Positions 33,948 through 43,876 are shown, numbered from the stretch's first letter. The stretch is DNA of 64,000 nucleotides from Thermodesulfobacteriota bacterium (GCA_031082315.1 JAVHLC010000005.1:124001-188000), one strand, 5' to 3'. The notes: generated from the letters alone by a model not told the origin. Translations and numbers: made by a program.

Positions 33948-33978
33948 AAAAAGCCGGCATGTCTTGCCGGCTTTTTAA
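33948..33978 (+). terminator. Intrinsic terminator of the second TSUP operon
   Basis: AAAAAGCCGGCA and TGCCGGCTTTTT form a 12-bp perfect stem with a 5-base loop and T-run. Confidence 0.93.
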
Positions 33979-34010
33979 TTTCCCAACAGTGACGTTCTCG
34001 TAAGAAAGCC

Positions 34011-34100
34011 TTTTCACCGCCGAGCACGCAGAGTCCGCAGAGAAAAACTATAAACTATTCAATAGCTATCTCGGCGTGCTCGGCGTTCTTTGCGGTAAAA
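34011..34100. repeat. Long imperfect palindrome (ACCGC..GAGCACGC type)
   Basis: The left arm TTTTCACCGCCGAGCACGC and the right arm, whose complement reads TTTTACCGCAAAGAACGCCG, resemble each other around a 28-base centre. Such palindromic blocks are often dispersed in environmental genomes of this group. It fills the spacer between a terminator and tilS. Confidence 0.6.
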
Positions 34101-34204
34101 TTTTATTTTTTACCAAGTTGTCAACAGCCATATTCGCTTATGGACCCATCCGCAGAGAATCCTCTTCTTGTCAGCATTGGGCAAAAAGATTATATTTAGC
34201 CTAA

Positions 34205-35620
34205 GTGAAAGAGAAACAAGTACCCTTAATATCCATATTTCGGAAGACGGTGGCCCGATACGGCATGTTTCGTGCCGGGGATAACGTGGTGGCGGCAGTC
34301 TCCGGCGGCCCGGATTCGGTGGCCCTGCTCCATCTCCTGTGCGAACTGAGAGAGACCAGTCCACTCAACCTTTCCATTGCCCATTTTGATCATGGCCTCC
34401 GCGGGAGAGAATCTGCAGAAGATGCCATTTTTGTCGGAAACCTGGCCGAGGAACTCGGCTTGCCTTTTCATACGGGCCAGGGCAATGCCCTGGCCTTAAA
34501 AGAGAAAGAAGGACTTTCTCTGGAAGAGGCCTGCCGCGAACTTCGTTATAAGTTTTTGCGGGAAGTAGCGGAGAAGACAGGGGCCCGGAGGGTAGCCATG
34601 GGACATACGGCCGATGACCAGGCCGAGGAATTTTTATTGCGATTGATCCGGGGGGCCGGGGCCAAGGGGCTATCCGGCATGCCCTTTATCCGGGAAGGGA
34701 TATTTATCAGGCCTTTGCTCGAGGCCTCGCGAGCCGATATTTTATCTTATCTAACGGCTAATAAATTTTCTTTTCGGATTGATAGTTCAAACGAGGCTCG
34801 GGGTTTCCTGCGGAATCGTATCCGGCATGATTTATTGCCCATGCTGGAAACCAATTTTAATCCGCGCATCCGTCGAATCTTGCTTCAGACTGCTTCCATA
34901 CTGCGGGAGGATGAGACCCTGCTGGCGAGTATGGCTGAGGAGGCTTGGACAGGCCTCGCTAAATTGGAAGAAGGACCGGAGGGACAGGTGATAGCGCTGG
35001 ATTTGAGGCGTTATCAGGAAATTCCAAGGCCGATTCAGATGAGGGTCATGCAAAAGGGCCTTGAATTAAGCGGGACAAGATTGAAGGACATCGGGTTCAG
35101 GCATCTGGAATCTATTCAATCCCTGGCCATGAAAGACGGCCCTTATAGAAGGATTTCTCTGCCCGGCGAAGTAACAGTAGAGAGGATTTATCAGGAGTTG
35201 AGATTTAGCCGGAAGAAGATCGATAAGATGCCAAAAGATTTTTTATATGAGATAAACGGCCCAGGGAGGTACTTTTTGCCGGAGATAGGGCGAACTATTT
35301 CTTTTGAATTAATGGAGGGATTGGGCGCTTCTTTTGATGACAAATCACGCTCCGCTTCATATTTTGATTATGGGCGGATCTTTTTTCCCCTGGCGGTGCG
35401 TAGTTTCCGGCCGGGTGACCGGTTTTATCCAGACGGCATGGGCGGCAGTCAAAAGGTCAAGGACTATTTTATTAACAAAAAAATACCACGGCCTCTCAGG
35501 TCAAAAATACCCATAATTGAGCAAGGCGGTCAGATTGTGGGGATACCTGGATGGCGGGTTGATGAACGGTTTAAACTTACCGAAAAGACAGAACAGATAC
35601 TCAGGGTTTCACTAGACTAA
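34205..35620 (+). CDS. tilS: tRNA(Ile)-lysidine synthetase
   Basis: Modifies C34 of the CAU-anticodon tRNA-Ile with lysine so that it reads AUA; essential in most bacteria. The 471-residue protein has the PP-loop SGGPDS (33-38) in the N-type ATPase domain, the family motif HFDHGLRGRESAEDA, GHTADDQAEEFLLRL and a C-terminal TilS_C domain with VRSFRPGDRFYPDGM. The start is GTG at 34205. tilS immediately before ftsH is a common order, although here about 300 bp of repeats lie between them. Confidence 0.95.
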   Translation: MKEKQVPLISIFRKTVARYGMFRAGDNVVAAVSGGPDSVALLHLLCELRETSPLNLSIAHFDHGLRGRESAEDAIFVGNLAEELGLPFHTGQGNALALKEKEGLSLEEACRELRYKFLREVAEKTGARRVAMGHTADDQAEEFLLRLIRGAGAKGLSGMPFIREGIFIRPLLEASRADILSYLTANKFSFRIDSSNEARGFLRNRIRHDLLPMLETNFNPRIRRILLQTASILREDETLLASMAEEAWTGLAKLEEGPEGQVIALDLRRYQEIPRPIQMRVMQKGLELSGTRLKDIGFRHLESIQSLAMKDGPYRRISLPGEVTVERIYQELRFSRKKIDKMPKDFLYEINGPGRYFLPEIGRTISFELMEGLGASFDDKSRSASYFDYGRIFFPLAVRSFRPGDRFYPDGMGGSQKVKDYFINKKIPRPLRSKIPIIEQGGQIVGIPGWRVDERFKLTEKTEQILRVSLD

Positions 35621-35628
35621 GGTGCCTG

Positions 35629-35712
35629 TTTAGCCACAAAGGCACCAAGACACAAAGAATGAGTGTGACATTAAGAGAATTATTCTATAATCTTAGTGCC
35701 TTGGTGGCTAAA
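35629..35712. repeat. Imperfect palindrome (TTTAGCCAC.AAGGCAC type)
   Basis: TTTAGCCACAAAGGCACCAAG matches the complement of the right arm (35692-35712) at 19 of 21 positions. The centre is AT-rich. It lies just after the tilS stop codon. Confidence 0.7.
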
Positions 35713-35793
35713 TAGCTGCTGAGGGCACGAGGGCATATGTTTTGCTTGCAAAAAATGGCATTTTCCCTTAGTTTAAAGGTGAAATTCTTTTTT

Positions 35794-35877
35794 GGACGCA
35801 GATGAACGCAGATTTTACTTTTTAAATTTCGAATTTCGAAATTACTGTGCTGCGGGTATCGGCGAAAATCTGCGTCC
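35794..35877. repeat. Imperfect palindrome (GGACGCAGAT type)
   Basis: The left arm GGACGCAGATGAACGCAGAT is answered by AAAATCTGCGTCC at 35865-35877. The centre contains a second palindrome around TTTCGAATTTCGAAA. It lies just upstream of ftsH and may contain or displace its promoter. Confidence 0.65.
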
Positions 35878-35917
35878 CTATTAAATCTTACTGAGAAGCA
35901 GAGCAGGGGAGGACTTT

Positions 35918-37729
35918 TTGAATACGTTTTATAAAAATTTATCTCTCTGGCTGGTTATCGGCCTGGTAATGATCCTTTTGTTTCAATTCTTCAATCGTCC
36001 GGGAGAGGATAGCAGTGAGGTAACCTATAGCGACTTTCTGGATAAGGTGGAAAAGGGAGAGGTGTCGCGGGTAACGGTGCAGGGAGAGCGCATCCATGGG
36101 CAGTATGTTAATGGCCGGGCCTTCAAGACGTATGCCCCGAAGGATGTTGACCTGGTTAAAATTCTGCGGCAGGCTAGCGTCAAAATAGCGGTAAAACCGG
36201 CGGAAGAATCCCCATGGTATTGGACACTTATTATCTCATGGCTGCCCATGCTGCTTCTCATAGGGGTCTGGATATTTTTTATGCGTCAGATGCAGGCCGG
36301 GGGCGGCAAGGCCCTTTCTTTTGGCAAGAGCCGGGCCAGACTCCTTTCCGGCCAGACTGTCAAGACAACATTTGCCGATGTAGCAGGTATAGATGAGGCC
36401 AAGGAGGAGCTGTCCGAGATTATCGATTTTTTGAAAGATCCCAAAAGGTTCACGCGTCTCGGAGGACGAATTCCCAAAGGCGTGCTCCTTATGGGAGCGC
36501 CGGGGACGGGGAAGACCTTACTGGCTAAGGCCATAGCCGGAGAAGCCGGAGTACCTTTTTTCAGCATAAGCGGTTCTGATTTTGTGGAAATGTTTGTAGG
36601 TGTGGGCGCCTCCAGAGTACGAGACCTCTTTGTGCAGGGGAAGAAAAACGCCCCGTGCATTATTTTCATCGATGAGATCGACGCGGTGGGCCGCCACCGG
36701 GGCGCCGGACTGGGAGGAGGCCATGATGAAAGGGAACAGACCCTAAATCAGCTTCTCGTAGAGATGGACGGGTTTGAGTCGAATGAGGGGGTTATTATCG
36801 TCGCGGCCACCAACAGGCCGGATGTCCTTGACCCGGCCTTGCTCAGGCCCGGCCGGTTTGACAGGCAGATAGTCGTACCCACACCTGATATCCGCGGCCG
36901 TGAAGGTATTTTGAGAGTGCATTCGCGAAATATGCCCATGGATAGTGATGTGAATTTGAGCGTCCTGGCGCGGGGCACGCCCGGCTTCAGCGGAGCGGAT
37001 CTGGAAAACATGGTTAATGAGGCAGCCTTACTCGCAGCCCGGAAGAATAAGGAAAAACTCCAGATGTCTGATTTTGAGGAGGCCAAGGACAAGGTCATGA
37101 TGGGCACGGAGAGGCGTAGTATGATCATCACTGAGGAAGAAAAACGCATAACCGCCTTTCATGAAGCCGGCCATGCCCTGGTAGCTAAACTCCTGCCCGG
37201 GGCTGATCCCATCCATAAAGTAACCATCATTCCCCGCGGCAGGGCACTGGGTCTTACCCAACAACTACCTATTGATGAGAGGCATACCTATCAAAAGGAC
37301 TATCTGATTAATAATCTCGTCATTCTCCTGGGAGGACGGGCGGCCGAGGAGCTTGTTTTAAAACAGTTTACTACCGGCGCCGGCAATGATATCGAACGGG
37401 CTACCGAATTGGCACGTAAGATGGTTTGTAACTGGGGTATGAGCGAAGATATGGGGCCGCTGTCTTTTGGCAAGAAGGAAGAGCACATCTTTTTGGGTAA
37501 GGAAATAGCTCAGCACAAGGATTATAGCGAGGCAACAGCGGTTCGGATTGATGAGGAGATTAAACGGCTGGTAACGGAAAGTTATCAACGCGCTAAAGAC
37601 ATTATCCATGAGAATATACAGTCCCTGCATAAGCTGGCCGCCTCCTTACTGGAACGGGAGTCGCTGGATGCGGGAGACATCGACAATATCTTAGGGTTAA
37701 ACGGAAGAAGAGAGCCGACAGCAGCTTAA
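35918..37729 (+). CDS. ftsH: ATP-dependent zinc metalloprotease FtsH
   Basis: Inner-membrane AAA+ protease that degrades membrane and regulatory proteins. The 603-residue protein has TM1 (10-25), a short periplasmic domain, TM2 (102-123), AAA+ with Walker A GAPGTGKT (193-200), Walker [11 protein letters not shown] and the second region of homology ([20 protein letters not shown]). The M41 protease domain follows with the zinc motif HEAGH. The start is a TTG after GGGGAGG. It heads the run ftsH-folP-cdaA-cdaR-glmM, a familiar order in this group. Confidence 0.97.
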   Translation: MNTFYKNLSLWLVIGLVMILLFQFFNRPGEDSSEVTYSDFLDKVEKGEVSRVTVQGERIHGQYVNGRAFKTYAPKDVDLVKILRQASVKIAVKPAEESPWYWTLIISWLPMLLLIGVWIFFMRQMQAGGGKALSFGKSRARLLSGQTVKTTFADVAGIDEAKEELSEIIDFLKDPKRFTRLGGRIPKGVLLMGAPGTGKTLLAKAIAGEAGVPFFSISGSDFVEMFVGVGASRVRDLFVQGKKNAPCIIFIDEIDAVGRHRGAGLGGGHDEREQTLNQLLVEMDGFESNEGVIIVAATNRPDVLDPALLRPGRFDRQIVVPTPDIRGREGILRVHSRNMPMDSDVNLSVLARGTPGFSGADLENMVNEAALLAARKNKEKLQMSDFEEAKDKVMMGTERRSMIITEEEKRITAFHEAGHALVAKLLPGADPIHKVTIIPRGRALGLTQQLPIDERHTYQKDYLINNLVILLGGRAAEELVLKQFTTGAGNDIERATELARKMVCNWGMSEDMGPLSFGKKEEHIFLGKEIAQHKDYSEATAVRIDEEIKRLVTESYQRAKDIIHENIQSLHKLAASLLERESLDAGDIDNILGLNGRREPTAA

Positions 37730-38055
37730 CGCCAGATCCGCTTATACCGGATGTCATTAGTCAATGGTCAGTTGGCACTGGTAAGAATGGTCAGCCTTCC
37801 ACACTGAACCGATGACCGATGACTAATGGCCAGTGTGCCTATAGTAAGGGACCTTCCTTACATTTATTTAGTGTTCATCCGGAAATTACTGTTTACGGCT
37901 TCACGCTTTCAGCGATCAGCGATTAGCTGTCAGCAAAAATCTAAGACAAGCAACACATTAAGCTGAACGCTGATAGCTGAGTGCTGATTGCTCCGTCCGG
38001 AATCCTTGAGTTTCCGGATGGAGCCTAGTTAAAGTATCCGGCCTACGGTCGGCCT
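37730..38055. repeat. Spacer with two kinds of degenerate repeats between ftsH and folP
   Basis: From about 37750 to 37840 AGTCA/TGACC phrases repeat (GTCATTAGTCAATGGTCAGT, GACCGATGACTAATGG). From about 37900 to 37995 TCAGC/GCTGA phrases repeat (TTCAGCGATCAGCGATTAGC, GCTGATAGCTGAGTGCTGAT). A small hairpin TCCGGAA...TTCCGGA follows. No gene is seen. Confidence 0.65.
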
Positions 38056-38955
38056 ATGGCCGGGTGTCTTTTGGTTATCATGGATGAAGAGGGTTTGACA
38101 TTGGTCTGCAAGGGCAGGGTGCTGTCCTTTGGTGTAAAGACCTATGTAATGGGCATACTTAATGTCACGCCGGATTCATTTTCTGACGGCGGACGCTATA
38201 CGGCGCCGGATGCGGCCCTTAAGCACGCGGAAGATATGATTGGGGCCGGGGTGGACATCATTGACGTAGGCGGAGAATCCACCCGTCCTTTTGCGCAGCC
38301 TGTCTCCGTCCGGGAAGAACTGTCCCGGGTGGTGCCCGTGATAGAGGCTATCCGAAGACGATGGGATGTCCTGCTCTCTATAGATACTTATAAGGCCGAA
38401 GTAGCCGGTGCAGCCGTTTCTGCCGGCGCGGACATAGTCAACGATGTTACGGCGCTGCGTTATGACCCGGCCATGGTTGATGTGCTTCTCAAACATCAGG
38501 TCCCGGCCATTCTTATGCACATGCAGGGAATGCCGCAAGACATGCAGGTAATGCCTTATTATGACGATGTGGTGGGGGAAGTAATGGCTTTTTTGCGTGA
38601 ACGCCTGGCCTGGGCTGAGACAAGGGGGATGGATAGAAATAGATTTATTCTCGATCCCGGCATCGGCTTTGGCAAGAACGCGGATCACAACTTAATGCTT
38701 CTTCGGTCTATCTCTGCTTTTCAGGAACTGGGGCGGCCCATCCTGATCGGGCCGTCACGCAAGAGTTTTATAGGCAAGATATTGGATATCGACGTTGGGG
38801 AAAGGGATGGGGCTACGCAGGCCGTAGTGGCTGTGGGTGTCTGGGAGGGCGCGCATATAGTGCGGGTACATGATGTGCGTTCTGCCGTATACACGGTCCG
38901 CATAGTAGAAGCCATCAGAAAGGGCAGCGTTCAGCATACAGCAGTCAGCCATTAG
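38056..38955 (+). CDS. folP: Dihydropteroate synthase
   Basis: Joins 4-aminobenzoate to the pterin diphosphate in folate synthesis. The protein shows both signatures: MGILNVTPDSFSDGG and DVGGESTRPFA, then a TIM barrel with VNDVTALRY, LMHMQGMP, DPGIGFGK and GPSRKSF. ATG codons at 38056 and 38080 are both possible and neither has a good ribosome binding site; 38056 is given. The last dozen residues (ending SVQHTAVSH) come from a TCAGC-type repeat that runs over the stop codon and are not expected to be conserved. Confidence 0.94.
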   Translation: MAGCLLVIMDEEGLTLVCKGRVLSFGVKTYVMGILNVTPDSFSDGGRYTAPDAALKHAEDMIGAGVDIIDVGGESTRPFAQPVSVREELSRVVPVIEAIRRRWDVLLSIDTYKAEVAGAAVSAGADIVNDVTALRYDPAMVDVLLKHQVPAILMHMQGMPQDMQVMPYYDDVVGEVMAFLRERLAWAETRGMDRNRFILDPGIGFGKNADHNLMLLRSISAFQELGRPILIGPSRKSFIGKILDIDVGERDGATQAVVAVGVWEGAHIVRVHDVRSAVYTVRIVEAIRKGSVQHTAVSH

Positions 38956-38982
38956 CTATAATGATAGAAAGCACGCAGGAAA

Positions 38983-39783
38983 ATGATTGAATATTTGACT
39001 ACATTGCGCTGGCAGGATGTCCTGGACATCTTGCTGGTAGCCTTTATTATCTATGAGATAATCCTTTTTATTCGCGGTACCCGGGCAGTGCAGATGGTGG
39101 CCGGCCTGGCTATTCTGGTCGTTTTCTATTTCATGGCGCGCGAGGTGGGACTGCAAACCCTGCACTGGCTGCTCGGCACCTTTTTAAGCTCCTTTTTTCT
39201 TTTAGTGGTCATCATTTTTCAGGATGACATTCGCCGGGCCTTAATGCAGGTCGGCCGTACCCCGTTTCTAAAGGCAGATACAGCCACGCTGCAAATTTTG
39301 GAAGAGGTGGTCCGGTCGGCTGTATCGCTGTCGAATAAGGGAATTGGTGGATTAATAGCTATCGAGAGGGAGGCCGGCCTGAAGGACTACCTGGAATCCG
39401 GCGTGCCCATCGATGCCCGGGTCAGCCGGGAGATACTCTTGAGTATCTTTTATCCGACCTCACCCATACATGATGGAGCAGTCATCATTCGTAATGGCCG
39501 CATCTCGCATGCGGGGTGTTTTTTGCCTCTTTCCACCAACCCTTTTTTGAGCAAAAAATTAGGTACGCGCCACCGGGCTGCAGTCGGCCTGACCGAGCAT
39601 ACCGATGCGGTGGTAGTAGTGGTCTCGGAGGAGACCGGGACTATCTCTGCGGCTATTGACAGCAAAATAACACGCGATCTCGACGCTGCGACCTTAAGAA
39701 ATATGCTTCAGGGTATCTGGAGAGAGGAAAAGGACGGCAGGCAGTGGTGGAAGAAACTCATGGGTACAAAGATTAAAAAATGA
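38983..39783 (+). CDS. cdaA: Diadenylate cyclase (c-di-AMP synthase), CdaA type
   Basis: Makes the second messenger c-di-AMP from two ATP. The 266-residue membrane protein has three N-terminal helices (about 12-80) and a DAC domain with the two catalytic motifs: DGA (IHDGAVIIRNG) and RHR (GTRHRAAVG). The start ATG follows a GCAGGAAA stretch. It overlaps the cdaR gene by 4 bp (ATGA) and stands before glmM, the conserved cdaA-cdaR-glmM unit linking c-di-AMP to cell-wall synthesis. Confidence 0.95.
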   Translation: MIEYLTTLRWQDVLDILLVAFIIYEIILFIRGTRAVQMVAGLAILVVFYFMAREVGLQTLHWLLGTFLSSFFLLVVIIFQDDIRRALMQVGRTPFLKADTATLQILEEVVRSAVSLSNKGIGGLIAIEREAGLKDYLESGVPIDARVSREILLSIFYPTSPIHDGAVIIRNGRISHAGCFLPLSTNPFLSKKLGTRHRAAVGLTEHTDAVVVVVSEETGTISAAIDSKITRDLDAATLRNMLQGIWREEKDGRQWWKKLMGTKIKK

Positions 39784-40802
39784 AGGCCGGCAAGACGCAG
39801 AGATTCTGGAGAAAGAATATCGGGCTTAAGCTCTTAGCCCTGGCGTTTGCCCTATTTTTGTGGTTCTTTGTGGTGGGGGAGGAAAAGGCCGAGGTAAGTC
39901 TTAGTGTCCCCCTGGAATTGGTTAACATGCCTGATGATCTGGTTATCAGCAATGAGTTTAGCGGCGCGATAGATGTGCGTATCTATGGGCCGCGTAGTCT
40001 GGTGCGTGAACTGGTCACCCGGCGTCTTAGCCATGTGGTGGATTTGGCTAAGGCCACACCGGGAAAGATGACATTACATATTACTCCTGAAGGTATCCGT
40101 CTCCCGGGGGAGGTCCAGGTAACACGTATTCATCCTTCCCAGGTGAACCTGGTCCTGGAGCCGCTGTCCCGGCGGGAAGCGCCGGTTGAGGCCGTGTTAA
40201 AAGGCGCAATAGCCGCTGATTATGAGCTAAAGGGCGTGGAACTTAAACCGGCTAAGGTAGTTTTGTCCGGTGCGGTCAGGGAAGTGGCTAAGGTAAAAAA
40301 GGTCTTGACCCGGCCCATTGATATTTCAGGACTTAGTGTAAGCACGAAGGCTGTAGTAGGTCTTGACTTGCAGAGGTATCACCTGAGGGTGGTGGGTGAA
40401 CCACAGGTGACTGCCTATATACAGGTTGAAGAAAAGATTATACGGAAAAGCCTGGTTATACCTGTGGAGGGTGCGGGTGCGGCCTATGGGTATAAGATTG
40501 ACCCCCGTAACATAGAAGTATCAATGCAGGGACCGGTGAGTGTGCTGCGAAATGCGGCCCGGAAACAGGATATCCGGGCGGTGGTGCAATTGGGGGGACT
40601 CGGTCCCGGCACGTATGTGAGGCGGCCTGTTGTTGAAGCCCCGGCAGGTGTAGAGATAGAGAAGGTTAAGCCGAAATCGGTCAGGGTAATTATTTTTAAA
40701 GAAAAGCATTCAGCGGTCAGCGATCAGCCATCAGCAAAAAGATCTCAAATTTCAAATCTGAAATCGAGAAAGCCGGTGGCTGATAGCTTGAGTTCACTTT
40801 AG
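39780..40802 (+). CDS. cdaR: YbbR-domain protein CdaR, regulator of CdaA
   Basis: A single-pass membrane protein thought to tune CdaA. It has one N-terminal helix (about 15-35) and then YbbR repeats, each a small beta-barrel-like unit with PLELVNMP, LEPLSRREAPVEA and VIPVEGAG segments. It begins in the ATGA overlap with cdaA. The last roughly 35 residues, from about 305 (KEKHSAVSDQPSAK to SLSSL), are encoded by TCAGC-type and CAAATTTCAAATC-type intergenic repeats. The native end was probably near VRVIIFKEK and the stop has been displaced. Confidence 0.88.
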   Translation: MKAGKTQRFWRKNIGLKLLALAFALFLWFFVVGEEKAEVSLSVPLELVNMPDDLVISNEFSGAIDVRIYGPRSLVRELVTRRLSHVVDLAKATPGKMTLHITPEGIRLPGEVQVTRIHPSQVNLVLEPLSRREAPVEAVLKGAIAADYELKGVELKPAKVVLSGAVREVAKVKKVLTRPIDISGLSVSTKAVVGLDLQRYHLRVVGEPQVTAYIQVEEKIIRKSLVIPVEGAGAAYGYKIDPRNIEVSMQGPVSVLRNAARKQDIRAVVQLGGLGPGTYVRRPVVEAPAGVEIEKVKPKSVRVIIFKEKHSAVSDQPSAKRSQISNLKSRKPVADSLSSL

Positions 40803-40818
40803 AAACAACAGGTGATAT

Positions 40819-42168
40819 ATGCGTAAGCTTTTTGGTACGGACGGCGTGCGCGGTGTGGCCAATATCTATCCCATGACCACGGAAATAGCCATGCAATTGG
40901 GGCGTGGCGTTGCCTATGTATTTAAGGACAAAAACCGGCGGCACCGCATAGTTATCGGAAAGGACACGCGGCTTTCGGGTTACATGATTGAGAATGCCAT
41001 TGCCTCCGGTATCTGTTCCATGGGGGTGGATGTGCTCCTGGTCGGTCCGCTTCCGACACCCGGCATAGCCTTTCTTACCAAGAATATGCGCGCTGACGCC
41101 GGGGTCGTTATCTCGGCCTCTCATAATCCCTTTCAGGACAACGGAATAAAATTTTTTTCCGGCAGCGGGTTTAAGCTTCCGGACGCCACGGAACAAAAGA
41201 TCGAAGACCTTATTTTTTCCAAGGAAATTGACTCCCTGAGGCCCACGGCAGATGAGGTGGGAAAGGCATTCCGCATCGATGACGCCACCGGGCGTTATAT
41301 CGTTTTTCTCAAGAACACGTTTCCTTCTGCCTATAGCCTGGATGGCCTGCGGATCGTGCTTGATTGCGCCCATGGGGCGGCGTATAAAGTGGCTCCGATC
41401 GTCTTTGGCGAGCTTGGCGCCGACCTGACCCTGGTCGGAGTCAACCCGGATGGGACGAATATCAACCGTGGTTGCGGGGCCCTCGATACAAAGTTGGTGC
41501 AAAATAGCGTCCGGGAACAGGGCGCTCACCTGGGGATCGCCCTCGACGGGGATGCAGACCGCGTTATCTTTGTGGATGAGAAAGGAAATAAGGTTGACGG
41601 AGACCATATCATGGCCATCTGTGCCTCTATGATGGCCGGGGAGAAAAAACTGCGCAAAAAGACCCTGGTTAGCACGGTCATGAGCAACATGGGTCTCGAG
41701 GTGTGCATGAGGAATATGGGGGGCAACCTTGTCCGTACCCAGGTCGGTGACCGTTACGTGGTGGAAGAAATGGTCAGGGGCGGGTACAACCTTGGGGGCG
41801 AACAATCCGGACATCTGATTTTTCTCGACCATATCACTACCGGCGACGGCATATTGGCGGCGCTGCAGCTCCTCGCGATCATCTGTAAGACCGGGCGGCC
41901 CCTTTCCGAGCTGGCGAAGATTATGGAATCATATCCCCAGAAGCTGATAAATATGCGGGTAAGTGTGAAAAAAGGTCTGGATGAGATTAACGGCTTTAAG
42001 AAAAAGCTGGCCGCGGCAGAGCGTGAGCTTGGGGGCCGGGGACGGGTTCTGGTGCGTTTCTCCGGCACAGAGCCGTTAGTCCGCGTGATGGTGGAGGGGG
42101 AAAGAGAGGATCAGATCGAGGCCCTGGCGCAGGATCTGGCTTTATTTCTGGAAAAGGCCTTGAAATAA
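40819..42168 (+). CDS. glmM: Phosphoglucosamine mutase
   Basis: Converts glucosamine-6-phosphate to glucosamine-1-phosphate for UDP-GlcNAc, the first committed cell-wall precursor step. The 449-residue alpha-D-phosphohexomutase has the phosphoserine motif [12 protein letters not shown] (Ser101), the metal loop DGDADR, the sugar loop GGEQSGH and the phosphate loop [11 protein letters not shown]. Start ATG at 40819 and length are typical. It follows cdaR by 16 bp. Confidence 0.97.
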   Translation: MRKLFGTDGVRGVANIYPMTTEIAMQLGRGVAYVFKDKNRRHRIVIGKDTRLSGYMIENAIASGICSMGVDVLLVGPLPTPGIAFLTKNMRADAGVVISASHNPFQDNGIKFFSGSGFKLPDATEQKIEDLIFSKEIDSLRPTADEVGKAFRIDDATGRYIVFLKNTFPSAYSLDGLRIVLDCAHGAAYKVAPIVFGELGADLTLVGVNPDGTNINRGCGALDTKLVQNSVREQGAHLGIALDGDADRVIFVDEKGNKVDGDHIMAICASMMAGEKKLRKKTLVSTVMSNMGLEVCMRNMGGNLVRTQVGDRYVVEEMVRGGYNLGGEQSGHLIFLDHITTGDGILAALQLLAIICKTGRPLSELAKIMESYPQKLINMRVSVKKGLDEINGFKKKLAAAERELGGRGRVLVRFSGTEPLVRVMVEGEREDQIEALAQDLALFLEKALK

Positions 42169-42182
42169 GAAAGGGATGCCCT

Positions 42183-42950
42183 GTGCTCCTGGCGATAGAT
42201 ATAGGCAATACAAATATCGTATTCGGCCTCTTTAAAGGAGCCCGTCTCCTTAGAGACTGGCGTTTGCGTACAGACCCGAAGGTGACCGCCGACGGGCTCC
42301 TTATCAGCTTTTCCTGCCTTATATCCCGTGAAAACATAGCCATTTCTGAGATTCGCGGCGCGGCCATTTCCTGTGTAGTCCCTTCCATGCTTTATGCGGT
42401 CGAGACCTTTTGTCAGGAATACCTGAAAGTTAAGCCGCTGGTGGTTGGGCCGGGGATTGCGTCCCCGATAGAGATCTGTATAGATAACCCGGCAGAACTA
42501 GGGGCTGACCGCCTGGTCAATGCCGTAGCGGCCTTTGCCAGGTATCCGAAGGGCGTGATTGTCGTGGATTTCGGCACCGCCACCACATTTGATTATGTCT
42601 CGGGACGCGGGGAGTACCTGGGCGGGGCCATTGCGCCCGGTGTGCTTATTTCCTGTGAAGCCCTCTTTGCCAAGGCCGCCAGGCTGCCCCGTGCCGCTAT
42701 ATTTGCCAGACCCCGGGCGGTTATGGCCAGAGATACGGTAGCGGCCATGAATGCCGGTATTGTCTATGGTTTTGCGGATATGGCCGATGGTATCGTTACC
42801 CGCATGAAAAGGGAGATTGGAAGCCCGGTCAAGGTAATTGCCACAGGAGGGCTGGCTTCTCTTATCGTCTCTGAATCCAGGACCATAAAGGCAGTCGAAC
42901 CCCATCTTACCCTGGAAGGGCTGCGCCTCATCTATGAGCAGAACGTCTAG
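42183..42950 (+). CDS. coaX: Type III pantothenate kinase
   Basis: First step of coenzyme A synthesis: phosphorylates pantothenate. The 255-residue protein has the ASKHA-type phosphate loop AIDIGNTNIVFG, a GADRLVNAVAA motif, the DFGTATTFDYV motif and ATGGLASL near the end. The start is GTG at 42183 after AAAGGGA. Its end overlaps the next gene by 17 bp. Confidence 0.95.
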   Translation: MLLAIDIGNTNIVFGLFKGARLLRDWRLRTDPKVTADGLLISFSCLISRENIAISEIRGAAISCVVPSMLYAVETFCQEYLKVKPLVVGPGIASPIEICIDNPAELGADRLVNAVAAFARYPKGVIVVDFGTATTFDYVSGRGEYLGGAIAPGVLISCEALFAKAARLPRAAIFARPRAVMARDTVAAMNAGIVYGFADMADGIVTRMKREIGSPVKVIATGGLASLIVSESRTIKAVEPHLTLEGLRLIYEQNV

Positions 42951-43857
42951 ATATTCAGGAATAATCAGACCCGGGAGATTGGGCAAAGGCGACCGGATCG
43001 CCCTGGTGGCTACCGGCAGCCCCTTTGAGAAAGAGGATTTTGATAGGGGCGTACAGCTTCTGGTCTCCCTGGGTTTTGAAGTCAAGCATCATCCCCTGTT
43101 ATTCGAACGAAACGGTTATCTGGCCGGTTCTGATGAACATCGGGCCCGGCTTTTAACCGGGGCGCTTACAGATGATGAGGTCCAGGCCGTGCTCTGTGTA
43201 CGCGGCGGCTATGGCACGCTGCGTATGTTGAGTCATATAGATGCCTCGCTATTTAAGACCCATCCCAAGATCATTTTGGGTTTTAGCGATGTCACCGCCC
43301 TCCTGAACTTTGCCTTTGACTCCGGCGGTCTGGTCACATTTCACGGGCCGATGCTGACCGGACTGCCCGGTCTTTCTGATGATGGGCTGCGTCGCTTCCT
43401 GGACCTCCTTACCAGAGAGTCGCCCCTGATTATAGCGCCTTCGCGCCGGGAGATTATTCAGAAAGGCCGGGCGCAGGGCCGGCTTATGGGAGGAAATCTT
43501 ACTACCCTGGTTCACCTGCTGGGCACGCCTTACGAGCCTTCCTGGGAGGGCCGCATCCTTTTTGTTGAAGAGTGCGGGGAAAAACTCTATCGCATTGATC
43601 GCCTTTTTACCCAGCTTAAACTCGCCGGGAGGCTTTCGAAGCTGGCCGGATTGGTCCTGGGGCAATTCACAGAAGGGGTCGAAGAGGAAGAGGTGTGGGA
43701 ATTTGCCCATCAGAACCTGCGGGACCTGGATATCCCGATTGTTGCGGGCTTCCCCTTTGGGCACGGCAAGGAAAATATGGCCGTGCCTATTGGCGCTATG
43801 TTCAGATTGGATGGATACGAAGGGACGCTGGAATTGACCGAGCCTTGCATACAATAG
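42934..43857 (+). CDS. ldcA: Muramoyltetrapeptide LD-carboxypeptidase (S66 family)
   Basis: Removes the terminal D-Ala from tetrapeptides during peptidoglycan recycling. The 307-residue protein carries the S66 triad: Ser118 in ILGFSDVTALL, a Glu in LFVEECGEKLYRIDRL and a His in FGHGKENMAVPIG. CVRGGYGTLRML is the usual preceding motif. It overlaps coaX by 17 bp, indicating coupled translation. No signal peptide is visible, as for cytosolic LdcA. The partner recycling ligase mpl lies at 55460-56890. Confidence 0.94.
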   Translation: MSRTSRYSGIIRPGRLGKGDRIALVATGSPFEKEDFDRGVQLLVSLGFEVKHHPLLFERNGYLAGSDEHRARLLTGALTDDEVQAVLCVRGGYGTLRMLSHIDASLFKTHPKIILGFSDVTALLNFAFDSGGLVTFHGPMLTGLPGLSDDGLRRFLDLLTRESPLIIAPSRREIIQKGRAQGRLMGGNLTTLVHLLGTPYEPSWEGRILFVEECGEKLYRIDRLFTQLKLAGRLSKLAGLVLGQFTEGVEEEEVWEFAHQNLRDLDIPIVAGFPFGHGKENMAVPIGAMFRLDGYEGTLELTEPCIQ

Positions 43858-43876
43858 GCCTGCATTAACAGCTAAC

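Noticed and set aside
37750-37995. CRISPR array
   Set aside because: The repeats are short, irregular and have no constant repeat/spacer lengths; no cas genes are present.
40717-41832. 371-codon minus-strand frame
   Set aside because: Antisense to glmM and the repeat-derived end of cdaR; no recognisable protein features.
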